42,751 nucleotides of DNA from a virus. Location of the stretch: positions 1 to 42,751 of the IMG/VR virus record IMGVR_UViG_3300035698_004386. One strand, given 5' to 3'. The notes beneath the pieces were generated by a model, which was given only the letters and a program-made list of their open reading frames with translations, did no database searches and had not been told where the DNA came from. This document shows positions 13,593 to 21,136 of the stretch, piece by piece (the first letter of the stretch is position 1; each line of letters opens with the position of its first letter). Both the position numbers and the translations under genes were made by a program.

Positions 13593-13784
13593 ATGAAAGC
13601 TAATGTTTATTGCAATGCCTTGACGTGTAAGCACAATGATAAAGTCGGTAATGATGTGGGCGAATGCTTGAAAGAGTTGGTAGACCTCAGGGTCATCAGC
13701 GACAATGAGATCATGCTGCTAGCTTGTGCAACTTTTGAACCTGTTATGATGGATGAAGCAACCGCGACGGGGGTGAGTGAATGA
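13593..13784 (+). CDS. DUF1540-like small cysteine protein
   Basis: A 63-residue protein starts at ATG 13593 after GGGGGTGAG. The order C-x4-C-K-H-N (CNALTCKHND), a middle Cys, then CATFEP near the end resembles the DUF1540 metal-binding pattern. Function unknown. Confidence 0.6.
   Translation: MKANVYCNALTCKHNDKVGNDVGECLKELVDLRVISDNEIMLLACATFEPVMMDEATATGVSE
13763..13780 (+). repeat. Junction repeat with ribosome binding site, copy 1
   Basis: CGCGACGGGGGTGAGTGA here is identical to 14159-14176, and each lies at a gene junction just before or over a start codon. Shorter forms occur at 13581-13592 and 14400-14411. The GGGGGTGA core is the ribosome binding site. Confidence 0.7.
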
Positions 13785-14176
13785 ACGACGACATTAAAGC
13801 CACTGGATATATGGTTGCGCACGTTGATGAATTTCAAAAGGCCGGGGTCGTGATCGTTCAAATACACTTTCCGGTAGAATGGAAGGGCATCGACCAACTG
13901 AAGCAAATTAGAAAAGTTTGCGCGGCTGGCTTCGACCATCCAATGACGTTAATCGTGGGAGAGGGGGACGTGATGGACAAACCAAATATGTACGGATGTA
14001 TTATCTCAGAAGACGTTTGCATGGCGCATTCCGAACCTCTTGTGTGTGAGCATGGATGCGGTGATGCCGAACCACATTATTGCAAAGAACGTGAAGAGTT
14101 GGGCCTTTTGCTTAGCTCTGATCCGCTTGGGTACGAAGATGAATACAGTGGTGGCCATCGCGACGGGGGTGAGTGA
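13781..14176 (+). CDS. Phage protein of unknown function with Cys/His cluster
   Basis: A 131-residue protein starts at ATG 13781. The N-terminal half is alpha/beta; the C-terminal half has CMAHSEPLVCEHGCGDAEPH and a further HYC, a possible metal site. It lies between two copies of the junction repeat. No family is recognised. Confidence 0.65.
   Translation: MNDDIKATGYMVAHVDEFQKAGVVIVQIHFPVEWKGIDQLKQIRKVCAAGFDHPMTLIVGEGDVMDKPNMYGCIISEDVCMAHSEPLVCEHGCGDAEPHYCKEREELGLLLSSDPLGYEDEYSGGHRDGGE
14159..14176 (+). repeat. Junction repeat with ribosome binding site, copy 2
   Basis: This is an exact 18-base copy of 13763-13780. It ends on the first base of the ATG at 14176, so repeat, ribosome binding site, stop and start all overlap. 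Confidence 0.7.
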
Positions 14177-14415
14177 TGGACTGCTACGATTGGAATAAGT
14201 GCCCGGACGATTGCGATATATGCCCGATCAATGAATACCTCGCATTGGCTCCACTGGACGAATCAACACATGAGTTACACTTGTCGTTCGTAGAAAAGCT
14301 CATTGCCATAGACCCGAACCCACAATCGCCCGAGGGCGTCGCGCTCGACTGGGCGGCAAGGACCGTGGAGGATTATGAAAAGGCTAAATTTCCGGTTGAC
14401 GACGGGGGTGATTAG
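14176..14415 (+). CDS. Small cysteine-motif protein
   Basis: A 79-residue protein opens MDCYDWNKCPDDCDICPINE, four Cys in a likely metal site, followed by helices. ATG 14176 is preferred over GTG 14173. It shares a base with the start of the replication gene downstream. Confidence 0.6.
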   Translation: MDCYDWNKCPDDCDICPINEYLALAPLDESTHELHLSFVEKLIAIDPNPQSPEGVALDWAARTVEDYEKAKFPVDDGGD

Positions 14416-15143
14416 TGCGGTGGTTTAAGCACATGAGTGACGCCCGCGACGACGAACGCCTAGCCGAAGTAATGGAAGAATTAGGGCCGGAAGCAATCGG
14501 TGTCTATTGGATCATCCTTGAAATAATCGCGGATAAAATGGACGGCTCAGACCTATGCTCGGCTCAGTTTCCCATCAAGAAATGGAAGGAAAAGTGCGGG
14601 GTTTCCACTGGAAAGTTCACCAAAATTGCACAGAAACTTGCCGAAAAACCAACAGGTTTTGGACCAAAAGTTGACAAGAAGCCGTTAGTTTATCTAAAGA
14701 TAGTTGGCGAAAAAATGATGATAAAATGCCCTAACCTATTGAAATTTAGGGATGAACACACAAGCCGGCTCAGTAGAAAGTCCGTAGCAAATCCCGAGCA
14801 AGAGTTAGAGTTAGAGTTAGAGTTAGAGTTAGAGTTAGAGGGAGAACCAGAAACAGAGCCCCCCGACAACAACTATTCAATCGACGAAGTTACCTATCTC
14901 GAATCAACGTTCGGCACCGACCGGGCCTTCGGAGTTGTTGATAGGGGTTTTTCTTTTTCTTTTGTCAAACACATAATCGAGAAAACCAAGAAGCGTCCAG
15001 GGGTAGAAGATTGGAGGGCATACGCCTACAAAGTTTTGATGGGCGTTACCGATGGACAAGCCCAGGAGTTCACTGAGGACGATGGGTTGGATTGGCTTGA
15101 CAAGATAGCGAAAGAATTCGCGGAAAGGGGACGTGATGAATAA
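14415..15143 (+). CDS. DnaD-like replication initiation protein
   Basis: This 242-residue protein starts at GTG 14415. Its N-terminus (MRWFKHMSDARDDERLAEVM, then GPEAIGVYWIILEIIADK) is the winged-helix start typical of phage replisome organisers of the DUF4373/DnaD-like type, which bind the phage origin. A linker of alternating Glu-Leu (residues 130-142) separates it from a C-terminal helical domain (VEDWRAYAYKVLMG). The linker is encoded by a perfect hexamer repeat. It precedes a possible helicase loader, as expected for an initiation module. Confidence 0.72.
   Translation: MRWFKHMSDARDDERLAEVMEELGPEAIGVYWIILEIIADKMDGSDLCSAQFPIKKWKEKCGVSTGKFTKIAQKLAEKPTGFGPKVDKKPLVYLKIVGEKMMIKCPNLLKFRDEHTSRLSRKSVANPEQELELELELELELEGEPETEPPDNNYSIDEVTYLESTFGTDRAFGVVDRGFSFSFVKHIIEKTKKRPGVEDWRAYAYKVLMGVTDGQAQEFTEDDGLDWLDKIAKEFAERGRDE
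14802..14840 (+). repeat. GAGTTA hexamer repeat inside the replication gene
   Basis: Six exact GAGTTA units plus GAG run without interruption. They are in frame and encode Glu-Leu pairs. Unit changes would alter linker length without a frameshift. The position inside an initiator gene recalls lambda O, whose own gene holds the origin iterons. Confidence 0.9.
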
Positions 15144-15519
15144 AATCTACTTTGCAGTGATAGGGAAAACCGGTATCGAAACGGGATTAGGACCACTTAT
15201 TGCAGACAATGAGGCAGACCCACTGGAATGGGTGGTGAAAGTAAATAGACGTTACGGCAGGGACAAGGCGGACGTTGCAACCGTCGTTCCCGTCGCGGTG
15301 ATCCCCGTGGCCGTGTTGGACTTTAGCAAAATAGAGGCGGCACTATCGAGGCTCAATCACGACATCCCGCATGGAACGATAAAAGAGCCGTGGGATGGGG
15401 ACGTTTGGGAATTGATAGAATTTATTGACAAACTCAAGGCCGCGCTGGTATATTGCGAAAACACAGAATCTAGGGACGCCCTATGCCAATTAATTAAAGA
15501 ATGCCCGAAGGAGGGATGA
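15136..15519 (+). CDS. Protein of unknown function in replication module
   Basis: A 127-residue protein starts at ATG 15136 (GTG 15133 possible) and overlaps the initiator by eight bases. It has a hydrophobic beta segment (ATVVPVAVIPVAVLDF) and a C-terminal helical half. No domain is recognised. Confidence 0.6.
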   Translation: MNKIYFAVIGKTGIETGLGPLIADNEADPLEWVVKVNRRYGRDKADVATVVPVAVIPVAVLDFSKIEAALSRLNHDIPHGTIKEPWDGDVWELIEFIDKLKAALVYCENTESRDALCQLIKECPKEG

Positions 15520-15522
15520 TTG

Positions 15523-15816
15523 ATGGATGGCAACAAACGAAAACTTACAGGGTGGCAACCGGACGGCAAACAACTTGATACTACCAACCCACCAGAAAGC
15601 AAGCAAAAGGCGATGAATGAAAACGAAATTAAAGCGGCGCGCCATTGCGTCAAGAAATTAGCCACCAACCACGACGTTGACATAAACACATTGTGCTTCT
15701 ACGCGGACAAGGCGCTTGATGAACGTGCGCGGTACCGAGAGGCCCTTGAATCTATCGAGCTTCACGGCAATCTGATGGCAGCGTCTATCGCGTCGGAGGC
15801 TTTGGGCGATGAATAA
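15523..15816 (+). CDS. Small helical protein of unknown function
   Basis: A 97-residue protein starts at ATG 15523, eight bases after GGAGGG; TTG 15520 is the alternative. A polar N-terminal region is followed by helices (ENEIKAARHCVKKLATNH). It overlaps the next gene by eight bases. Confidence 0.6.
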   Translation: MDGNKRKLTGWQPDGKQLDTTNPPESKQKAMNENEIKAARHCVKKLATNHDVDINTLCFYADKALDERARYREALESIELHGNLMAASIASEALGDE

Positions 15817-16333
15817 CCACGAATTCGGCAAACTCATGACCGACCTCCGCCGTCACCGGTCCATACCGCCAGGCGTCGACGAAATGAGCGTCGCCAAGTC
15901 CGACCACTATTTTGAACTGATGCGTAATTGCAGTGACGACAACATCCGCCGGGCGTTTGACCGCGCCCGTAAATGCAAGTGGTTTCCTAGTGAGGGCGAG
16001 TTGTTCAACCTGGCAAAGCCCGACCCCATCGATCCCGCGACCGAACGTGCGAAAAATCACGATGCGAGTCAAAAGCGGGTGCAAGCCGAGCACAAGGATG
16101 ACGACGACGCCGTAAAATTGAGCAAGGACGCGGCCTACAATGACATGGGAGCCACGCAACGGACGTGGGTAGACTGGGCGGCCATATGGGCAATACTGTT
16201 CGATCAACATGAGGGGTGGGGGCCGATTGATTACAGGCGGTGGGCAGTGGGGTTGTATTGGGCCAAAGAGGCGCGGGCCAAATTGGCGAAATGGGCCATG
16301 CCGGGCGTTGGCGAAAACGAAAAGGAGGGATGA
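15809..16333 (+). CDS. Possible helicase loader / replication accessory protein
   Basis: This 174-residue protein starts at ATG 15809. The helical N-terminal domain ends with RKCKWFPSEGELFNLA (54-69), resembling the xWFPxxxEL motif of G39P-type helicase loaders and related primosome proteins. A charged linker and a Trp-rich C-terminal region (RTWVDWAAIWAILF) follow. Position two genes after the initiator fits. No ATPase motif is seen, so the call rests on one motif plus context. Confidence 0.5.
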   Translation: MNNHEFGKLMTDLRRHRSIPPGVDEMSVAKSDHYFELMRNCSDDNIRRAFDRARKCKWFPSEGELFNLAKPDPIDPATERAKNHDASQKRVQAEHKDDDDAVKLSKDAAYNDMGATQRTWVDWAAIWAILFDQHEGWGPIDYRRWAVGLYWAKEARAKLAKWAMPGVGENEKEG

Positions 16334-16335
16334 TC

Positions 16336-16527
16336 ATGGAAATCAAAATAGAATACGCGGCTTACCAGGACGGCGTTCGTGTGTCGGACGCGGTTGCAGA
16401 TGGTCATGAACGCGCTGTGCTCAAAGTATGGTGTGAGGGACACGATGCGGAAATTGTGGCGGTGGTCGTATTGCCGGTGTTGGTCGTTTCTGCGGCGCGA
16501 GAATCAACCGGGATAAAGGAGGAGTGA
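16336..16527 (+). CDS. Small beta-rich protein
   Basis: A 63-residue protein starts at ATG 16336, seven bases after AAAGGAGGG; nearby ATG codons at 16330 and 16333 are too close. It carries a hydrophobic strand (EIVAVVVLPVLVVSA) that may be a beta segment or weak membrane anchor. Function unknown. Confidence 0.55.
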   Translation: MEIKIEYAAYQDGVRVSDAVADGHERAVLKVWCEGHDAEIVAVVVLPVLVVSAARESTGIKEE

Positions 16528-16530
16528 GTG

Positions 16531-16689
16531 ATGAGAAAGGTTAAATGTAAATTGTCCATTGGTCTTAGTAACGCTTATCAAGACGATGAATGGGAAATCC
16601 CCGACGATTATGACGAGTCCGACATCGAACAAGAGGTCCAGGATTGGGCAAATAATTACATTGATCTCGGATGGGAGGTGGTAGAATGA
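16531..16689 (+). CDS. Small acidic protein resembling the DUF7167 family
   Basis: A 52-residue ORF starts at ATG 16531 after GGAGGAG. A first strand (VKCKLSIGLSNAYQDDEWEI) and a helical VQDWANNYIDLGWE ending are typical of a very common short phage family known to me as DUF7167-like. Function unknown. Confidence 0.65.
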   Translation: MRKVKCKLSIGLSNAYQDDEWEIPDDYDESDIEQEVQDWANNYIDLGWEVVE

Positions 16690-16808
16690 AACGCCATAGA
16701 CCGTCAACCGTCACCGTCGTCATCAACGGGTACCGTTACACGCTGACTGAAGCCGCCGCGATTTACCATAACAAGGGCAAGGCGATGATCAAGGGGGGTA
16801 CGTCATGA
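16686..16808 (+). CDS. Small basic protein, 40 residues
   Basis: The ORF MKRHRPSTVTVVINGYRYTL continues as a helix with basic end. Both ends make ATGA overlaps with neighbours, which supports translation. No family is recognised. Confidence 0.5.
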   Translation: MKRHRPSTVTVVINGYRYTLTEAAAIYHNKGKAMIKGGTS

Positions 16809-17023
16809 CCGGCCAAGCCATATCGGTCCCCGTCGCCACGATCAAAGACGCCATCAGGTTCGCCCTGGTACGCTGCGTGGGATGTCCAAAGCTTTCCTCA
16901 TACAAGTGCGCGTGTTTGGAGTCGGAGGGCCGTAGGCGGGACCGTGGGTGCCTTGACGAGCAATTTAAGGCGGCGGAGTGCGCGAGGGAATTGATGGAAA
17001 TGATAAAGGAGGCCATGGAATGA
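16805..17023 (+). CDS. Small cysteine-rich protein
   Basis: A 72-residue protein starts at ATG 16805 and has five Cys in the middle (CVGCPKLSSYKCACLES, later GCLDEQ), a likely zinc site, then a helix. ATGA overlaps join it to both neighbours. Confidence 0.6.
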   Translation: MTGQAISVPVATIKDAIRFALVRCVGCPKLSSYKCACLESEGRRRDRGCLDEQFKAAECARELMEMIKEAME

Positions 17024-17649
17024 AAACCAACAAAATCTTAATCGTCGCGTGTGCGGTCATCACCACCTTCGCCCTCGCGGTCCTTGCCTTGATCTTCGCC
17101 CGGTCAGTGCCCACAGTCGATCAGGCCGACGGATTCGAGCAATGCATCGCCGGGTGGTCGGAGTGCGTTTTGATGGCGGATGACGTTTTGGCTAAATACC
17201 ACGAGCTTGAGGCAACGACGGTGGACACCGATAAGCCGATTGGTTTATTAAGGGTAAAAGACGGGGACTCGATGGGAAAGATGATTTTCGACCCGCCAGA
17301 GTTTGAGATAACCCGTATTCGTGATCCCGACACTTATGAAATCTTAGCTCATGTCAGCGACTACCACGGCAACATCACAAGCGATCAACCCATGAGGTAC
17401 ATCTTTGGAGTCGGAAATGTAGAATCAATTTTGCGCGTCCTTCCAGACGGCTCGACAGTGGCCCCGTTGTGGCCGACTTACAATGCCGATGGAGACTACC
17501 TAGCAGGCCCAGGCGAGCCGCTTGAACTCGACCTCATGTATTTTGACGAACTAAAAGTCACGGTCGACGGCGACACCAAGGGAAACGTTCACGAGGTGGT
17601 CGTGTTTTGCGAGGGCGGAGAAACCGTGAGCATGGGGTGTGACCGATGA
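17020..17649 (+). CDS. Membrane-anchored protein with large extracytoplasmic domain
   Basis: This 209-residue protein starts at ATG 17020. Residues 5-27 (KILIVACAVITTFALAVLAL and on) form a signal anchor; no clear cleavage site follows. The remaining 180 residues are beta-rich and acidic and would lie outside the cytoplasmic membrane. An early-expressed anchored protein could block superinfection or alter the envelope, but no family is recognised. Confidence 0.65.
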   Translation: MKTNKILIVACAVITTFALAVLALIFARSVPTVDQADGFEQCIAGWSECVLMADDVLAKYHELEATTVDTDKPIGLLRVKDGDSMGKMIFDPPEFEITRIRDPDTYEILAHVSDYHGNITSDQPMRYIFGVGNVESILRVLPDGSTVAPLWPTYNADGDYLAGPGEPLELDLMYFDELKVTVDGDTKGNVHEVVVFCEGGETVSMGCDR

Positions 17650-18128
17650 AAATCATAGATGATCTTCGTGAAATAGTACGCCTGTTGGAGGTCATCGACG
17701 CTGCTAAAAAGCGCGATAAGGTTCATTGGTGGTGGGGGCTGACGATTGAACAGAGGCTGGTGACAATTTCCTATGTTGTTTTGGCATTGTTTGTGATTTG
17801 TTGCGCATTGCACTTTAGCTTAACCGACCCTAGGGATGTTATCAACGAACGCGACCAATTCTTAACACTGGAAAGCGGGTCAACTCTGCTAATGAGCATC
17901 GCATACGAAAACAGTAGCCTTTCAATCGCTTCACATACAGATAAAGAACTTATCCCGCAAGCAGGAATTGACTCCGGCGATACCATTAAGTGGTTTGACC
18001 TTAACGCGGTTGAGGGTGGCGGGTATGATCATTACCCATATATTAAGGCTGACCATTTTAGGGTTAGCGCGCTACCGCGTGTGAGGTGTCCACGGTGTCG
18101 GCGTAAATTAAAAGGAGGGACCAAATGA
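17646..18128 (+). CDS. Single-TM protein with C-terminal zinc knuckle
   Basis: The 160-residue protein has an N-terminal helix, a TM segment at 38-58 (LVTISYVVLALFVICCALHF) and a C-terminal CPRCRRKLKGG. It overlaps the gene before by four bases, and the two membrane proteins may act together. Function unknown. Confidence 0.6.
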   Translation: MKIIDDLREIVRLLEVIDAAKKRDKVHWWWGLTIEQRLVTISYVVLALFVICCALHFSLTDPRDVINERDQFLTLESGSTLLMSIAYENSSLSIASHTDKELIPQAGIDSGDTIKWFDLNAVEGGGYDHYPYIKADHFRVSALPRVRCPRCRRKLKGGTK

Positions 18129-18277
18129 AAGTCAGCGACATAAAACTTGAGGACTTAACGCCGGAAAAGATGACGGAAATAACGCGGTTTAGGACAGAAT
18201 TTAACGCCGCCAAGGATTACAAAGATTTTGCCAACGCAATATCGCCATATAGGAGGGAAGATGAAAATAACGATTGA
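18125..18277 (+). CDS. Small protein overlapping the beta clamp gene
   Basis: A 50-residue ORF (MKVSDIKLEDLTPEKMTEIT and a helical tail) starts at ATG 18125 with an ATGA overlap and ends 17 bases inside the clamp gene. It has a good upstream GGAGGG. Function unknown. Confidence 0.55.
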   Translation: MKVSDIKLEDLTPEKMTEITRFRTEFNAAKDYKDFANAISPYRREDENND

Positions 18278-19358
18278 GCGCGACGCGCTTGTCGCAGGGC
18301 TGGCGTCGGCAAAGCGCCTTGTGTCGCACGGCAACGTAATGGACGTGCTGAAATGCTGTCTACTAACCGCCGAAGACAACTCGTTGTTGATAGCAGCCAC
18401 CGACTTGAACGTATCGACCACCAACAAAATCCCGGTTGATTGCCAGAGTCATGGGTCCGTCGTGGTTGACACTGTGCGGCTATTTAAGGTTGCGAGCGCC
18501 CTCGCTCCCGGCCCTGTTGACATCGAATTCATGCCCGATGATTTTGCAATCAAGGTAAAAAGCGGCAAGCGGGTGGCGAAGATCAAGACACTGGACGCCG
18601 AGGATTATCCCAAAATTGACACTGGCGACGATCAAAAATATTGCGAGATTCCACCAGGCGTCCTAGTTGAAATGATAACGAAGGTTATAGGGGCCATCGG
18701 CGAAGAGATTGGGCGTTACGTGCTAGCCGGGGCCTACATTGAATTTGTCGAGGATGGCGGTTTGTTGATGGCCGCGACCGATGGGCACATTATGTGTAGG
18801 GTTTCAAGGGAAATTAACCATAACGGACTTACCGCAGACGGAGTTATAGTTCCCCGTGATGGTATTGTCGAGATTTTAGAGGCGTCAAGGTGCTCGCCTG
18901 ATTCGGCAAGCGTGGCCATCAGTGAAAAAAGCTTCTATTTCAAGACAGACGATTTTTCCATAGCGGCGCGAACTATAAGCGGCAAGTTTCCATTGAGGAG
19001 CATTAATCAAATAGTTGACCTTGGATGGCAAAGCAAAGCGGTCGTTGATACCGCTCAGATGGTTGATGCTGTAAAATTCGCATCAATAGGAAACCTTCTT
19101 TCAATAACCATGGAATTCAAGCCAGAATCAATCATCGTCAGTGGGAACAACCCGTTAACCGGCAAAGCCGAAAATGAGGTAGACGCCAAGCATGATGGCG
19201 ATGAAATGAAATTTAACGTTAATCCGTCGCTGATGATAGGATCGTTGAAAAACATGGGAGAAAAAACGACAATCGAGACTATAGACGAATTGTCCCCATT
19301 GCTTTTTAGGTCTGATGACAAGGACTATTTGGCAGCGGTGATGATTCAACGGCGATAA
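18261..19358 (+). CDS. dnaN: DNA polymerase III beta sliding clamp
   Basis: This 365-residue protein follows the whole bacterial clamp pattern of three repeated domains. It opens MKITIERDALVAGLASAKRL, has a LLIAATDLNVSTT strand in domain 1, LLMAATDGHIMCRV in domain 2 and ends YLAAVMIQRR where host clamps have a similar C-terminal strand. It would hold a polymerase on DNA. No DNA polymerase gene is visible in the genome, so it presumably serves, or competes for, the host replicase. ATG 18261 follows AGGAGGG. Confidence 0.9.
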   Translation: MKITIERDALVAGLASAKRLVSHGNVMDVLKCCLLTAEDNSLLIAATDLNVSTTNKIPVDCQSHGSVVVDTVRLFKVASALAPGPVDIEFMPDDFAIKVKSGKRVAKIKTLDAEDYPKIDTGDDQKYCEIPPGVLVEMITKVIGAIGEEIGRYVLAGAYIEFVEDGGLLMAATDGHIMCRVSREINHNGLTADGVIVPRDGIVEILEASRCSPDSASVAISEKSFYFKTDDFSIAARTISGKFPLRSINQIVDLGWQSKAVVDTAQMVDAVKFASIGNLLSITMEFKPESIIVSGNNPLTGKAENEVDAKHDGDEMKFNVNPSLMIGSLKNMGEKTTIETIDELSPLLFRSDDKDYLAAVMIQRR

Positions 19359-19369
19359 AGGAGGATGAA

Positions 19370-19666
19370 ATGATCGAGAAATGGATCGAGTCAATGGTAT
19401 GGGTTGGTAGCGGGTTCCATTATACGACACACTCCGCCAGGGAATGCCCAAAGTGTGAGCAGATACATACGTATATGGGGCCGCCGCCTGATGAATGCAA
19501 GTCTTGTGGGTGGCGTCCGACCGACCGGTTAACGGAGTTGGAGGATGAACTAAATTTGACACTGATAGAACGGCTATCTGGGCGTATGCCTGTCAAGGGC
19601 GACGTTTCGCTTGTCATAGAGGCCGTGCTGTTGTTGATCAAAGCGGAAAAGGAGCGAGCGGGATGA
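19370..19666 (+). CDS. Small zinc-ribbon protein
   Basis: The 98-residue protein has CPKCEQIH (26-33) and CKSCGWRP (43-50), a zinc ribbon, followed by two helices. It starts at ATG 19370 after AGGAGG. No family is recognised. Confidence 0.65.
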   Translation: MIEKWIESMVWVGSGFHYTTHSARECPKCEQIHTYMGPPPDECKSCGWRPTDRLTELEDELNLTLIERLSGRMPVKGDVSLVIEAVLLLIKAEKERAG

Positions 19667-19956
19667 ATGGCCCAAAACCATGTTGTGGCGATAGCATCAT
19701 CTACGTTGGAGGCGGCAAATTTAGCACGTATGACGAAACATTTACACTAAATGGGACATGCCACAATTGCGGCGTTGAAATGACAGTTGAGGTAACTGGA
19801 TGGACTGTAATGGATATTGAAAAGGCCGAACGCGGCAAACCGACCGACGACAATGAGACTGACCTTAAATCATACTTGCGTAGATACGAGGAGTACGAGC
19901 GTAAATGCGATGATATCAAGTTCACTTGTAAACCGACCGACGACAAGGAGGGGTAG
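19663..19956 (+). CDS. Small Cys-pair protein with duplicated KPTDD motif
   Basis: A 97-residue protein starts at ATG 19663. It has CCGDSI at the N-terminus and CHNCGVEM in the middle, then two KPTDD segments encoded by near-identical DNA (about 19849 and 19931). The second copy leads into a GACGACAAGGAGGG string that recurs before the gene at 20198. Function unknown. Confidence 0.6.
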   Translation: MNGPKPCCGDSIIYVGGGKFSTYDETFTLNGTCHNCGVEMTVEVTGWTVMDIEKAERGKPTDDNETDLKSYLRRYEEYERKCDDIKFTCKPTDDKEG

Positions 19957-19959
19957 TTT

Positions 19960-20142
19960 ATGAAAAAGGGTGTGGTGATTTATACAGACAGCGGTGGTGG
20001 GTATGCAGTGATGACGGCCATAGACTTGCGTGAAATAGCCAAGGGCTTAGATGCGGTAAATGTAAGAAAGGAAAAGCAGCGCAATATTCGCGTGTTTATT
20101 GATGGGTGCATAGAGGAATTTGAACTTGAGGACATAACCTAG
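19960..20142 (+). CDS. Small protein of unknown function
   Basis: A 60-residue protein starts at ATG 19960 after AAGGAGGGG. It is alpha/beta (KKGVVIYTDSGGGYAVMTAI). Its stop lies two bases before promoter P4. Confidence 0.55.
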   Translation: MKKGVVIYTDSGGGYAVMTAIDLREIAKGLDAVNVRKEKQRNIRVFIDGCIEEFELEDIT

Positions 20143-20143
20143 C

Positions 20144-20173
20144 TTGACAACCACCGCCAAAGCGCGGTAAACA
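20144..20173 (+). promoter_or_regulatory. Sigma70-like promoter P4
   Basis: TTGACA (20144-20149) is followed by TAAACA (20168-20173) after 18 bases. TTGACAACCACCGCC and a later CGGTAAA are shared with P5 at 21023, so one promoter seems copied from the other. It precedes the ParB-like gene. Confidence 0.5.
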
Positions 20174-20197
20174 GATCGACGACAAGGAGGGATGAAG

Positions 20198-21040
20198 ATG
20201 GAATATATTAAAACGGCCAACGGAACTATTGGAGTAAGCATTAAACTCGTTACGCCAAAAATGGCAGATGCTTGGCTTGGCAAAATGGGACCAAACAGAA
20301 ACTACCGTTCTGCCAGCTCAAAAATGATGGCCGACGACATTATTCGTGGTTGGTGGAAAACGACTCACCAAGGAATTGCGTTTGATGAAAACGGCGATTT
20401 AATAGATGGCCAACACCGGTTACATGCAATTATAATTGCTGGCAAGCCGGTTGAAATGTTGGTGTTTACGGGTGTGCTCAAAAACACCAGGATAGCAATC
20501 GACCAACATAGTCGAAGGTCACCAGCAGACAATATATTTTTTGAGACTGGGCAAAAGCCACCCAAGTCAGCGATCGGTTCATTGCAAAGATTTTTGGCAG
20601 GCCCAAACAGGGGTCATCCCAAGTTATCGGTGTCTGCCATTAACCAAATGTATGCAAGGCATTCCGATGCGATTAGTTTTGTAACGTCATCAATCCCGGG
20701 CGATAACTCCAAATTGTCTGGAATCAGGATAGCGTCCGTTTTCGGAGCATTGATGCGGGCATACTACAACGAAGATCATGTGTTGCTTGCCCGGTTTGGT
20801 GGAATTCTTGGTAGTGGATTTTCTACAGGGGATGATCGTGACCGCGCAGTAATTTATTTGCGTGATTATTTAAAAAACACATGTGATGAAACCGGTGCGT
20901 CGGTGAGGCTCAAAAAGTACCTTAAGACAGAACGTGCGGTAGTGGCATTTTGTGGCAATGAACACTTGAAAAAATTAGTGTGTCCATCAACTGAACTTTA
21001 CCCAAACATTAGAAGAGCCGACTTGACAACCACCGCCTAG
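20198..21040 (+). CDS. ParB-like nuclease-domain protein
   Basis: This 280-residue protein carries the phage ParB/sulfiredoxin-like core: a W-x-x-T-x-Q-G-I-A-F-D strand, the hallmark DGQHRLHAI (about 69-77), a VFTGV strand and DQHSRRSPADN. Such proteins occur in many phages with no settled role; NTPase, nuclease and DNA-binding roles are known in the superfamily. ATG 20198 sits seven bases after AAGGAGGG; ATG 20192 is too close. The gene lies between two related promoters, P4 and P5, and the -35 box of P5 is inside its last codons. Confidence 0.72.
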   Translation: MEYIKTANGTIGVSIKLVTPKMADAWLGKMGPNRNYRSASSKMMADDIIRGWWKTTHQGIAFDENGDLIDGQHRLHAIIIAGKPVEMLVFTGVLKNTRIAIDQHSRRSPADNIFFETGQKPPKSAIGSLQRFLAGPNRGHPKLSVSAINQMYARHSDAISFVTSSIPGDNSKLSGIRIASVFGALMRAYYNEDHVLLARFGGILGSGFSTGDDRDRAVIYLRDYLKNTCDETGASVRLKKYLKTERAVVAFCGNEHLKKLVCPSTELYPNIRRADLTTTA

Positions 21041-21051
21041 CACGGTAAAAT
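21023..21051 (+). promoter_or_regulatory. Sigma70-like promoter P5
   Basis: TTGACA (21023-21028), a 17-base spacer and TAAAAT (21046-21051) make one of the best promoters in the genome. It overlaps the last codons and stop of the ParB-like gene. The expected start is G21058, the first base of a long stem. Confidence 0.78.
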
Positions 21052-21057
21052 ACAATC

Positions 21058-21118
21058 GGTGGTGGCAGGCGGGTCTTTCTCCTTTTCGCCCGTGCTTACC
21101 CAGGCAACTGCCACCACT
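21058..21118 (+). promoter_or_regulatory. 5' leader stem-loop at the P5 transcript start
   Basis: GGTGGTGGCAG (21058-21068) pairs with CTGCCACCACT (21108-21118), 11 pairs with one G-U, closing a 39-base pyrimidine-rich loop. The helix would begin at the very 5' end of the P5 RNA and finish 18 bases before the start at 21137. There is no T tract, so it looks like an RNA-stabilising or regulatory leader and not a terminator. Confidence 0.6.
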
Positions 21119-21136
21119 GTCTTAAAAAGGGGGTTC

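Noticed and set aside
13466-13603. A 45-codon ORF through the P3 terminator hairpin
   Set aside because: It reads through a 25-pair inverted repeat and T7 tract and into the start of the next gene, and has only a weak ribosome binding site.
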